Both the position numbers and the translations under genes were made by a program. From Papaver somniferum (taxonomy: Eukaryota; Streptophyta; Magnoliopsida; Ranunculales; Papaveraceae): DNA of 64,000 bases. This document shows, in pieces, positions 22,147 through 32,497 of this stretch (within the stretch, counting starts at the first letter, position 1; the number at the start of each line of letters is the position of its first letter). The stretch spans positions 79,002,783-79,066,782 of the forward strand of contig NC_039359.1 of NCBI RefSeq assembly GCF_003573695.1. Direction: 5' to 3'. The notes beneath the pieces are model-generated. The model did no database searches, was not told the origin of the DNA, and worked only from the letters and a program-made list of their open reading frames with translations.

Positions 22147-22470
22147 CAGGCGTAAAAAAAAAGTCCGTTTGGGAGGGGCGGAATTTTGGTGTCCGCCCCA
22201 GACAGGCGGAAATTTCGTGTCCGCCCCAGACAGGCGGAAATCTGGTGTCCGCCCCAGACAGGCGGAAATTTGGTGTCCGCCTGGCAACGTGCGGAATTCT
22301 TCTGTCCGTCTCATCAGGCGTAAATTTATGTTACGCCCGCAACAAACGTAAATTTAAATTCCGCCCCACCAACATACGTAAATTTGGTTTACGCCCGTTA
22401 ACAAGCGTAAATTTATGTTACGCCCAGCATCAAACGTACTTTAAGTTTACGCCCGACTATATCAGAATTT
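22147..22470. repeat. Right subterminal word array of the Harbinger element
   Basis: A 29-bp tandem of GACAGGCGGAAATTTGGTG plus TCCGCCCCA occurs four times (22185-22285), then GCGTAAATTTATGTTACGCC-type pairs. Most units are imperfect palindromes, GGCGGA facing TCCGCC or GCGTAAA facing TTTACGC. Confidence 0.85.
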
Positions 22471-22599
22471 GGGATTTGGTCGCGACCATATTTGGTCTGG
22501 AATTTGATCTTTGGTCCAAATTTGATCTTTACTCCGTCCCACTGTGTTAGGATCTCATCCCATAAATTTGGTTATACTCGCCCACTGTGGATGCTCTAA

Positions 22600-23300
22600 T
22601 CACCCATTTGTTTTTGTATTAATTTCTTAATTATTTTTATTAATCTTGGATTTCTATCAAGGTAATATATGATGACCTTGCATAAATATTATTTTTAATG
22701 AGGTGTATATAACATTTTTATCAAAAATTTACGTATAATATTCGGCAACCTATTCCCGATCGAGGATTTATAGTACTGTCCTGGATGCCACCAGTAGGTT
22801 AGGTAAACAGTGAACTCAAAAGTGATGCACCTTTTACTCAGAGAAATGGCATCAAACAAACAGTATACATACAGAACAAGTCAGGAAATGATGAAAACGG
22901 TGACACCAGTTCTCAGTACATTTGATGGTTTTTGATTTTTATTGCATGGACAAACAACAATTACACACGGACAGTGGGAGTAGGTTACTTTCTGTTGATT
23001 TTTTCCTCCTACCAATTCTTTCTCTTTCTGGACAGTAACCTCAACTGACGAGAGGGAAAGTGAATCAAGAGATACCATTCTACTGTTTGATTTACTGGGT
23101 TAAAGTTAAAACAAGTACTACCCACGTGCGCTGGGGCGTTATCTGCAGGTTGTCAAAATGAAAAACACTGAGAAAATCGTCAAAAACCAAAACACGTGTT
23201 TCTGTTCAGGAACTGGGAGCTTTCGAGTCCAAGTGGAAACCACAGGAGGTCCACAACAACAACATTACTTAAAAACAGTGATACTGTTACTTGGAAGATT
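22600..23300. repeat. Segmental duplication copy A, right part
   Basis: Continues copy A after the Harbinger insertion and matches 32592-32690 and 33150-33780: AACTTCTTAATTATTTTT-like, CATATGATGACCTTGCATAA-like, ACTCAAAAGTGAT, CAGAGAAATGGCAT and GACGAGAGGGAAAGTGAA. No gene seen. Confidence 0.8.
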
Positions 23301-23344
23301 TATGATATATCGTTCATTATTTCTCGTAATTAGGTGCTCCATGT

Positions 23345-23537
23345 CAGGCGCCGAGCCAAGATTTCGGAGATGGGTGTGCAAAAATTTACTTTCCGTTGGA
23401 AAAAAAATTTTAGGGGTGTAGAAAAGCAAAATTAGGTCTGTATATAATAAAGAAATTATGTCGGGCTTATATTAGGCTTTGGAGCCAACTGTCAGGGTGC
23501 ATATGCACACCCTTGCAATGGACTGGCTCCGTCCCTG
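23345..23537. mobile_element. hAT-type MITE, 193 bp
   Basis: Perfect 8-bp TSD CTCCATGT (23337-23344 and 23538-23545). The ends are CAGGCGCCGAGCCAAGA and, inverted, CAGGGACGGAGCCAGTCC. CAGGG...GGAGCC termini with 8-bp TSDs are the common plant hAT MITE pattern. No ORF. Confidence 0.9.
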
Positions 23538-23710
23538 CTCCATGTATGGAAAAAAATCTCTTGTCAGAAACAGTGATACTGTTACTTGGTCAAGTTGCAG
23601 TGAGTTTCGCGATGACAGAGGAAGAATACTGTTAATTTTGGCATAAAAAATTGTTCAGGCGACAAGGCCATAATTATTATCAGGAGGGGCGGAGCTAGAA
23701 ACTTAACTTA

Positions 23711-25008
23711 CCTGGCTAAATTGGAGCCTATGCCACTTAATTGGGGCATATGCATTTTTTCATCCACCCCATAAAGAATGATAAGGGGTGTCTAAGTTTG
23801 ATGAAACTACCATTTTACCCTCTATCAAATATTAATACTACTAATTTGTCCCCATCAAATCCTAATCATAAAATTATAAACTAAAATCAAAATCATAAAA
23901 CTAAAATCATAAATTTTAAAAACTAAAATCAAAATCATAAAACCAAAATCATAAAATTAAAAACTAAAATCAAAATCAAATTCATTTCCATCTCCACTTC
24001 AACTTATTCTTCTTCTTTTCTTCTCAACCCAATTCTATAAACTAGGTTTTAGTAACGGAAAATTGCTCAAAAATTGAAAATTTTGAATTCAAATTTTTCC
24101 CTGGTTTATCAGAATCGGTTAACGTTAATGTATATGTGATCCCACTGCAAATAGAAATGGTTTATGTTCATGCCACAAAGACCGATTGTCCTTGATATGT
24201 TTTTTGGTTCGAGAAATTTGAACCAGAATCGGATTACATTAGCACTTATAAAAACCGATTGTTGATGTATAATGTTATAATCGGAATTTTATATGTGTGT
24301 CGAGTAAACCGATTGTTGTTCTCAATTTTTCTATATTTTTTTTTGTTAGAATCAGATTACATGAGCATTCTTATAAACCGATTCCTGATGTGCAGTGTCA
24401 GGAATCGGTTTTTACATATGTATCGTGTAAACCGATTCTAGTTAACCCATTTTTTTTCCAGTTAATACTCGATCATAAAATGAGTATGAAATCATACTCG
24501 ATTTCATTTCATTAACTCGGGTATAGAAAAAAGTTTAATTTTATTTGATGTTTAACAATACATAATTCACAGATAAAAAATAAAAAAATTATCTACAATC
24601 GGTTTACGTTCATGCCAATATAAACCGATTATGGATAATCGGTTGATTTTCATGTCCATATAAACCGATTTTGGATAGAAGCTAGTTTCAAAAAATCTCT
24701 GTATGTTTTTAAGGTTACGATCGGTATATGTTTTTGACAACATATACCTATTCTGAGTTGGTGTTCTTCAAAAAATTTCAAATTTTCAATTTTTTTCATG
24801 TTCAGATGATTAATTAACACAAGTTAATTTCACATCTAACACTATATTTTACCACTAATTACCCGAATTAACACTAATTAATCAGGGATAAATTAGCCAT
24901 TAAGAGATTAGTTGGTTAAGGGGTTTCTATGAATTACTTCTTAACGACCCTATTTTGTCGTGTAGATATAGGCCCCAATTAAGTGACATAGACCCCAATT
25001 TAACCAGA
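23711..25008. mobile_element. hAT-like non-autonomous element, copy 3 (AATCGGTT/AACCGATT words)
   Basis: Near-perfect 8-bp TSD TTAACTTA / TTAACTAA (23703-23710, 25009-25016). The ends, CCTGGCTAAATTGGAGCC and inverted TCTGGTTAAATTGGGGTC, both continue with CACTTAATTGGGGC, and resemble copies 1 and 2. The interior (about 24110-24680) holds some seven hairpin pairs of AATCGGTT and TAAACCGATT separated by 15-30 bp. No transposase. Confidence 0.75.
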
Positions 25009-25016
25009 TTAACTAA

Positions 25017-26082
25017 GAGGGAGGAAGGTATATCTCAAAAATTCTTGATATACCGCCCCCATGGACAACTATAAAACAACTCCTCACATTTTTTTTACTG
25101 GTGGGGCCCAAAAATGGCCCCCTGCAAATCCCCAAAAGGCTAATGTGAGGTGGTTGTTTTAAAATTGTTTGGAAGGGTGGTATGTAAATTGTTAGGTATA
25201 TATAGGGGCGTATGCTTGGAAGTCCAACATCCTTACAATTTTGAGGTTGGAAGCAAGTTTGGAATTGCCTCCACTGCTCCGCATCTGATTATCAACCCTG
25301 GATACGGACACAAACATAAATATAATGAAGCTTGTTACAGGGATCCGAGGATTTGGTTTTGACGGCTCATATATATTCAAATGTGCCAAAGGTAAATAGG
25401 AAAATGCTAATCAATATAAAAAATTAAAAAATACCCTTTATCCTTTAGAAGCTAATCTAAATCTAATAACCAAAATCTAAACCTAAATAAGTCGGGTTCT
25501 CTTCTTCTTTTCTTCTTCTCCTCCGTCCTTTTTTCTTCGGCTTATTTCTTTTTCAACGATAATAAATCGACGATTTTCAGCCGATAAAATTATGAAAGAA
25601 TAATAGACCCACCACTTTTTATCGCTCTTGATTGCAAGAATTTTTTTTATATTTGATTAAATTAGAGATTTAGTAATTAGTTTCAAAATTGGGTACGATT
25701 TTCCAACCATAAACCAATTTCATGGTTGGGAAAATTTGAATTCCCAACAACCATAAGTAGTTATTCTTCCAAACTTTTTCGATTGTAAATTACACTATCT
25801 TTCTCCAAGGTTGGGAAAATATGAACTTCCAACTGTATATTTTATTAAGGTTAGGAATTTTTAAAAAAATAAATCATTTTTATTTTATTTTTAAACACTA
25901 ATTATAAACTAAGTTATTAGTCTAATCTAATTACTAGTCTTATCTAGTTTGGTACATCTAATTGTTAACATCAATTAAGGTCATTAACAAAATTAGTAAG
26001 ACAAAGGGTTTTACAGATTATTATTGGATGACCGGATTTTGTAATCTCAATATCAATCCCTAAAATAGGTTCCAATATAATT
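25017..26082. other. No gene; AT-rich sequence with GGTTGGGAA words
   Basis: Contains several GGTTGGGAAAAT / AATTCCCAAC words (about 25690-25855) facing each other, which suggests another palindrome-rich element at roughly 25385-26010. I found no TSD. Around 25300-25330 is a match to the pre-insertion site of the SINE at 6293-6443. Confidence 0.4.
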
Positions 26083-26345
26083 GCTCTTTGCGGGTTCCAC
26101 TAGGCACAAATCTTGGTACGGGGTAGTACATTTTATCGCCCTCTCCAATTAGGCATTACTGTGTCACCTGCAAGTCAGACATTCAATACCACGGTACCAC
26201 CGATGCACTACCACCTACCATGCATTCGGCCCACTAATTTATGCTCCAAGCCGTTAATGAAGCCCCTAACAAATGATTAGTTCATTAGTTAGTAGTAAAT
26301 CTAAATCTAAATCATATTGTGGGTTATTGTTATTTTTTACATTTT
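26083..26345. repeat. Dispersed duplicated segment, copy 2 (partner at 6464-6730)
   Basis: Strong match to the segment at 6.46-6.73 kb over about 250 bp; no coding content. Confidence 0.75.
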
Positions 26346-26417
26346 TCCGAGCTCGCATGAAATTGGTTTTCTTTATAAAATAAAACGAATACAAATCAGA
26401 GCCGCAGGCTTGTGGAA

Positions 26418-27422
26418 CCTGGCGAGATTGGGGTATACCCAGATTAATTGGGGTACACTTATTTTATTCCCATCCAAATTAGTGTGCCAAGGAATGCATA
26501 AAAGGTGTTAAAAGACCAAATTGCCTCCAAAAAAAAACCGTGCCGATCAAAAATCCATCCAAAAATATTTCAAAATCTTTTTCCAAAACTCTAACTATGA
26601 AACCAAATCAGGAAAAAATATATTTCAAATTTGGATTATACAGGCTTTGAGATTGGGTACAAAATCATACCCAATCTCAAATCATGTATGATCCAAATTT
26701 TTATCAACAGTCGTCATGGTTTCTTTTTGCCAACCTTGGCGACTTGTATTAGTCGGCATCTTCCTAGGTTGAACATTGTGCCGACTTTTCATCTCTGAAA
26801 TTTGCATTTACAGGGTCGGCTCGGTATTCGTCCTTATACCTTGCCGAGTATAGTTTAGTCGTCAGGTTATGAAATTAATATCTTGCCGACTAATCATGCA
26901 TTTGTAACACCTTTCTCTGTATGTCAAAAATCCTATAGTCATCAAGGTATTTTTTGTCGACCTTGCCGACTATAAGGTAGCCGGCAAGGTAAAAAATCAA
27001 TGAGATGCCGACTAGTAAAACATTTACAACAGTCTCCTGTGTATCAAAAATAATAAAGTCGGCATCTTCTTCATTCACCGACCTTGCCGACCGGATATAG
27101 TTGGCATGTTATTCATCCGTAGACCTTGCCGGCCAGATATAGTCGGCATGTTCTTCATCTGTAGACCTTGCCGGCCGACTTTTCACAAAATTCAGAACTG
27201 GTGTTGATTGAACTCATGGGATAAAAGTTTTAATCTACTCAATTAATCCATCTAAACTCAACAAATTAAGTTAATCAAATTTTTTAGTATTAATTAAACA
27301 AGGATATATTAGCCATTTATAAAATACATGGTTAAGGGAAGGCTTCTTTTACTTCAAAATAATCTAGCTTTTGCTCATTAGATATACCCCAATTAATCTG
27401 GGTATACCCCAATCAAGCCAGG
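26418..27422. mobile_element. hAT-like non-autonomous element, copy 2 (GTCGGCA/TGCCGAC family)
   Basis: Perfect 8-bp TSD TTGTGGAA (26410-26417, 27423-27430). It has the best terminal inverted repeat of the three copies: CCTGGCGAGATTGGGGTATA, then CCCAGATTAATTGGGGTA, mirrored at the right end with two or three mismatches over about 40 bp. The interior (26700-27185) has GTCGGCA...TGCCGAC hairpins. No ORF of note. Confidence 0.85.
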
Positions 27423-27817
27423 TTGTGGAAAGGGAAAAAAGACTCCCTTGTTTCTTTTTTCTTACTTAGACTAGTTTTATACCAATAACAGAAAACTCTA
27501 TATTTTTCACGGTAAATCTTTTAAGGGAGGCGACAAGATGTTAGTTGTGAATGTCATGGTTCAGGTGACTTCACATTTATCCCTTTTGAAATTTCCCATG
27601 CGATTTCACCTGATATATGAGAAAATTGTTAGACATGCCTATTTTTTTCCAGTCTCTTGCTTTCTTCTTCCCATCCCTCGCTTTCTTCTTCCAATCTCTC
27701 GCTTTCTCTGAAGATAGAAAAAGAACCTTTCGGAATCGAGCCGCAATTTCTTTCTTGCTCTTTTTTTTTGTTATGTGTGTGGACAGTAACTTTCTTTTCT
27801 ACCAATGGTTATAGTAA

Positions 27818-29074
27818 GGGTTATTTTGTTTTTGGTACTCATGTTTTGTCCAACTTTTGAGTGTGGTCTAACATTTGTCCAGCTTTGCGTTTGTACCTGG
27901 ACTTCACATTGACTTCCATTGACTAGGTTAAGTTTAATTTTAATGAATTGACCCAAACTATTTTCTGGTATTTTACCTAAACCGTTGATCTCAGTACATG
28001 TGGACGGTCACAGAAATTTCATGATATATTAACCTAAAAGCATTTCCTCTTTCATCTTCCTCCCCACTGAAACAACTATCCACCATTTTCCTGCGTCTGC
28101 CACCACCTCTACCTCTTTAACTCACTGGTTTGAGATTTGAAATCAAAATTTAGGTTGAAAGTGATATTTGACTGATGCCCTCCCACTTTGTGATAAACAA
28201 AAAATAGATTTTTGCTAGAATTATTAAAGGTTTTGGAGTTAAGGAAGCTATCATACTTTTCCAATCGAAATCAAAATTTCAATTTTACTTTCTAAAATCA
28301 ACACTCACGTTGTATGAGATGGAGAAATGCAAAAATCATAAGGAACTGAGGGAGCACGTGAAGTAATTTTTCCGGCACTCATCTTATTGATTCATGAACA
28401 ACTTTTTTCTTGATCTTGACTTTATTTTTATTAACACTCATCTTATTCATCTCCATACATACAGAAATGGATGGAGAAATTCAGGACGAGATTAATTGAT
28501 GGAAACACTGAGATGATTTCAGAGTTGATGATATTGGGAAGCGACGTTAGATTGCGTTTCTTCTTTTGGAATTCCGAAGGAAAACTTTGATTAGGATTTG
28601 ATTGAATTAGGAAATTTTGGTTGTTGGTTTGAATTAGGGTTCTTATTTTGTTTGATTTTTGTAAACTCGTTTGGAGTCCCTATTTGGTAATACTGTGGTA
28701 TCAGCGGAGAATAGTGGTATTGTGCGGACAATGTTGTATAAGTGGGAAATCACTTCCCTTCAATTAAGAGTTACAAAGAAAGCGCGGACGTGGTTGTGAT
28801 GGTGGCAGGGAAGGTGGTGGCGGCGGCGTTGATGGATTTTGAGAGGTAAGAAGATGGGTTTATGTAAAATGTTTGGAAAGTGAAGGGCATGGTAGTAAAC
28901 TTCTCCAATAATTTTATTTTTATATTTTTTTAATATAATTTCTAAACAGAAGTCAGTATTTAACTGAGTCAACCGAGGTCAACGTTAATTCCAAGTACCA
29001 AATACCAAGCTGGACAAATGTTAGACCAAACTCAAAAATTGGACAAAACATGAGTACCAAAAACAAAATAATCC
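27818..29074. mobile_element. Non-autonomous Mutator-like element with long inverted ends
   Basis: Perfect 9-bp TSD TTATAGTAA (27809-27817, 29075-29083). Terminal inverted repeats of about 85 bp start GGGTTATTTTGTTTTTGGTA at left and GGATTATTTTGTTTTTGGTA inverted at right, then CTCATGTTTTGTCCAA and GGTCTAACATTTGTCCAGCT. Long repeats and a 9-bp TSD point to the Mutator superfamily. The interior has no recognisable gene. Confidence 0.88.
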
Positions 29075-29115
29075 TTATAGTAATTTTGCTTTACGGTCAG
29101 GTGCTATTAAATTTA

Positions 29116-29440
29116 CTCTGGTTGTTCCGTTGATGCGTTTTGCTTTAAGTATTTTTTAGTGTCAAAAGTCTGGTATTTATTTTTATAAGAAAATAAGCAC
29201 ATTTACTCCTCTCAATAAGACGAATAGTGTTGATTCGGGACTCTAATTATGTCCTCTCAAAATTACTTTGGTTGTAATTGTGGGTTCCATTGATGTGTTT
29301 TGTTTTAAGTATTTTGTAGTGTAAATAATCCGATATTTATTTTTATAAGAGAATAAGTACATTTACTCTTCAATAAGAGGAATAGTGTTGATGTGGGGCT
29401 CTTATTGGGTCTTCTCTTATGAGAAAATAAGTACATATAC
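29116..29440. repeat. Tandem duplication, period about 160 bp
   Basis: Two adjacent diverged copies; landmarks TGATGCGTTTTGCTTTAAGT (29131) and TGATGTGTTTTGTTTTAAGT (29291), each followed by TATTTATTTTTATAAGA. Confidence 0.75.
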
Positions 29441-30389
29441 TCCTATACAAAATAATATTACTTTTTTTACAAAATACTGATAAGTTTGTTGTAAGCGCGT
29501 TGTTTTGTCAGTAACCAGAATAAAGGACATTGCTTTAAAATTAAGAACTTTGTTGTTTGACTTACGAAAAAATAATTTTTTTTGAATTTATCATCTTTAG
29601 TTTTGACATGAATTCCAACCAGCAACAACAACAAGATTGGTTCTACGTCAATGTTGTTTCCACTTAGCTCTGTTTCCCACTGGAAAATCGTCTCTGCCCA
29701 CTTTAGTTCGAGTAATTCTCTAGAGTTCCAGCCTTACGATTCACCTCTTGCTTATTTACAGGTTCTTGTATCATCAATCATAGTTGGTGTCACTGTTGTG
29801 TCACGAATATATGATAACATTGGTATTGCTGTATTAATCCTGTATCTCATAAAGCCTGGATAGTGCTAGCTGTTTAGTTTGGATATGCATAAACTATGAT
29901 CTTTGAGTGGGTCGTAGTATAAAATTTGTATAATATTGTGATATTATAATTTTACATTAACATTTTAATTGGAATTGATGTACTTGACTATGGATATAGT
30001 TGTGTTGAAACTGTTTTGCCTTTTCTTTCTTAAGACCTAGTTACATCTGGCTTTCCAGATCCGCCGGGTTATTGTGCTACATAAATCAGCCCAACTCATT
30101 GTATTATTTGTTTCTGTTGAAAGAAACCAATTGCTGATCCAATTCTCACTGACATATTGTATGTTAAATTTTAGATGGTCTCAGAGTTGAGTACAAAAGT
30201 TGCATTGAAGCAACATAGAGTCATTCTTTCGGTATGCTTAATGTATTTTTGTACATGTGTGTTAAGATCTGTTCGTTGGAGTTTAACATGTTTTTCAACA
30301 AATTATTTTTTTCTTTTCAAAATGACGACTCCATGTCCTTGCTATACGGAAGTATGGTAATTTTTTATATCTTTTGCTATACGGATGAG
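29441..30389. other. No supported gene
   Basis: AT-rich. An exon-like stretch at 30175-30231 sits between a TTTTAG and a GTATGC, but I recognise no protein. Short ORFs here lack domain features. Confidence 0.4.
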
Positions 30390-30394
30390 AAATA

Positions 30395-30720
30395 AAAAAT
30401 CTCTCCTCGATTGCTCACGCTCTTTGGACATTTTCGTGGAGCGCGATTACTTGGTCCATTTACAAGAGAAACAATGTTATCTTCAATAATGCGACATCGA
30501 ATGAAAAGCAAGTCATACACCAATTGAAGAGTCAAGCTTATAATTGGAGTATGCTCCTTGAAATTTTTATAAAAAACTCGACTCAATTTTTTTTATAACG
30601 TAATGTGTTAGTTGTGGGTTGTTTAGAACAGATTGGCTTGTTTTTGGGTTCTTTGTTTTTTTCTTAATTCTGGTAAGGTTTCCAATAAAATATTATTATC
30701 TTTGACAAAAAATAAATAAA
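30395..30720 (+). pseudogene. L1-type LINE 3'-end relic
   Basis: The + strand, around 30410-30570, reads TWSIYKRNNVIFNNATSNEK and similar, the region after the zf-RVT domain at the end of plant LINE ORF2 (W-x-I-W-x-x-R-N). An AT-rich 3' tail with AATAAA-like and TTATTATCTTTGA sequence follows. Only the extreme C terminus remains, as expected of a 5'-truncated LINE. Confidence 0.6.
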
Positions 30721-31614
30721 ATAAAATGACAAATCATTGTACGGATAGATTATTTTTATTTTTCAACATCACGATTTCATGATTTGCACTTTATTTTTCG
30801 TAGTCCAGTTCGTATAAATTTAGTACAATTTTGTGGTATCCCAATATTTTTTTTTTGCTGGTTTTCCTATTTCATATCCTATTTTTCTCTGAGGTGGGGC
30901 TCAGGTGCAGGGTTGTAGCAAATTATTTTGGGGCTCTAGAATAAAAAAATTTGTATAAAATGATCGTTGTAAGAACTGAAACCTAAATTCTCGATGTAAG
31001 TAACTTCGAGGACAAATAACATTAATTTTTGAATATATCTAAGCCAACATATATATGAGCTAGGTCCTTGCCTGGCTCGCCAATATTCAGGGCTGTCTTT
31101 CCTGGAAAAAATCTTTGCGAATTGCCCTGATATATCTGGAATCACTCATTTCATGTTTCACTATAGATTTATAAGTGTCTTATTCAGTAGACATCTCTTG
31201 GATCAATCTGGTAAACGATTCTTTGATACCAAAAGAAATAGTTGTCAATATTGTCGACAAAAAATTACTCTTCGTTAGTACCTTTTAGTTATTTCGATCT
31301 TTGATCTTGATGTTTTTGAAGTCCATATAATCTCTGTTTTATCATGAATGAAATTTATAAAAAAAAATAAGTGTGATCGAAATGACATACTTTATTAAAC
31401 GTCTTCCCAACTACATGGCTAGTCATGATGCTAATGTTCGTATATGGGATTTCTTTTTTTATAGGTTAAGTATGGTGATTTAAAAAGGGGTTGGAACCCG
31501 GCTTATTGTTCGGTTACCGCTAGTTTCTGATTAGAATTCTTTCCAATAATGTACTTTTCCTGATTATTAAATAATAATGTTGTCAACAATTTTTTTATTT
31601 TATTATAAACTGAT
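30721..31614. other. No supported gene
   Basis: AT-rich spacer; a 69-codon minus-strand ORF (30936-31145) has no features I recognise. Confidence 0.4.
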
Positions 31615-31937
31615 CAAGTCGGAAGGAATCTAATGTACGTTTTCTAGCCGTTAGATCCAGAGAGTATCCTATGAATAAACGAATCAAGTCTATTTATATG
31701 ACGTGATCAGTATAGGAGGAGGGGATGGACTGATGGGGCTGGGAATAAAAGTGTCAACAGTGATATGTTTTTTTTGTACACGCCGTAAATCCAGTCTGGA
31801 ATTGATATGATTGATGGATTTTTAAGAATAATAATTAAAAAAAGAGTGTTCTCTTGAAAAAAGAATGAAAAAGATTAATTAATAAACAATGTTATCATTA
31901 ACTTTAGTTTTCCTCCAAAAGTTTGGAAAACAGCTTA

Positions 31938-32497
31938 GAGCAACTGCAGTGGTGCGATCAAAACCAAAGATCAAAGATCAAAAAAAAGACCAAAATTTGG
32001 GTTTAGTCCATGTTGTGACGCAACGGTACATGATTAAAATTTAGTCAGGCGGACTTTAAAAGTCCGCCCCAATTTTTTTTTGTAAAATTTCATCAGGCGG
32101 ACTTTAAAAGTCCGCCCCATTTTTTGTAAATTTCATCAGGCGGACTTTAAAAGTCCGCCCCATTAAAATTTCATCAGGCGGACTTTAAAAGTCCGCCCCA
32201 TTCTTTATAACTTTCATCAGGCGGACTTTAAAAGTCCACCTCATTCTTTTTTTTTATTTAATTAAAATTTCATCGGGCGTAATTTAAATCTCCGCCCGTT
32301 AACAAGCGTACTTTAAATTTACGCCCAGCAACAAGCGTACTTTAAATTTACGCCCGACTATATTAGAATTTGGGATTTGGTCGCGACCATATTTGGTCTG
32401 GAATTTGATCTTTGGTTGGGATTTGATCTTTACTCCGTCCCACTATGTTACGATCTCATCCCAAATTTTTGGTTATACTCGCCCACTGTGGATGCTC
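31938..32497. mobile_element. Harbinger-family MITE, 560 bp
   Basis: TSD TTA (31935-31937, 32498-32500). Ends GAGCAACTGCAGTGG and, inverted, GAGCATCCACAGTGG. The right 130 bp is nearly identical to the right end of the 7.3-kb element (GGGATTTGGTCGCGACCATA, CTTTACTCCGTCCCACT, CCCACTGTGGATGCTC). No ORF. It is most simply a deletion derivative mobilised by a related transposase. Confidence 0.93.
32044..32260. repeat. Array of five near-identical palindromes in the MITE
   Basis: Five units at about 42-60 bp spacing, each CAGGCGGACTTTAAAAGTCC plus GCCCCA. The core is a 10-bp arm GGCGGACTTT, a central A and the exact inverse arm; the fifth copy has one or two changes (TCCACC). Each can fold into a 10-bp hairpin. 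Confidence 0.92.

Larger units (their letters stand above)
15313..22596 (+). mobile_element. PIF/Harbinger transposon carrying an extra plant-mobile-domain gene
   Basis: A 7284-bp element bounded by the TSD TAA (15310-15312 and 22597-22599), the 3-bp T-W-A duplication typical of PIF/Harbinger. The ends are imperfect inverted repeats: GAGCGAATGCAATGG at left, and GAGCATCCACAGTGG when the right end is inverted. It contains a DDE_Tnp_4 transposase (19293-20606, +), a Myb/SANT-type ORF1 (20924-21851, -) and a PMD gene (16739-18805, +). Both subterminal regions carry GGCGGA/TCCGCC and GCGTAAA/TTTACGC word arrays. The matching host segment at 31.6-33.8 kb has one TAA at 32589-32591 and no element, confirming the boundaries. 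Confidence 0.93.

Noticed and set aside
23690..23710. Second hAT MITE end (CAGGAGGGGCGGAGCTAG)
   Set aside because: Looks like a CAGGG-type terminus, but no matching right end or TSD could be found next to the element inserted at 23711.
29651..30360. Possible captured host exons
   Set aside because: Some stretches lie between splice-like signals, but no protein family can be recognised and no frame continues.
32044..32260. Regularly spaced repeats resembling a CRISPR array
   Set aside because: Units are palindromes inside a bounded transposon of a plant nuclear genome; there are no spacers of uniform length and no cas genes.
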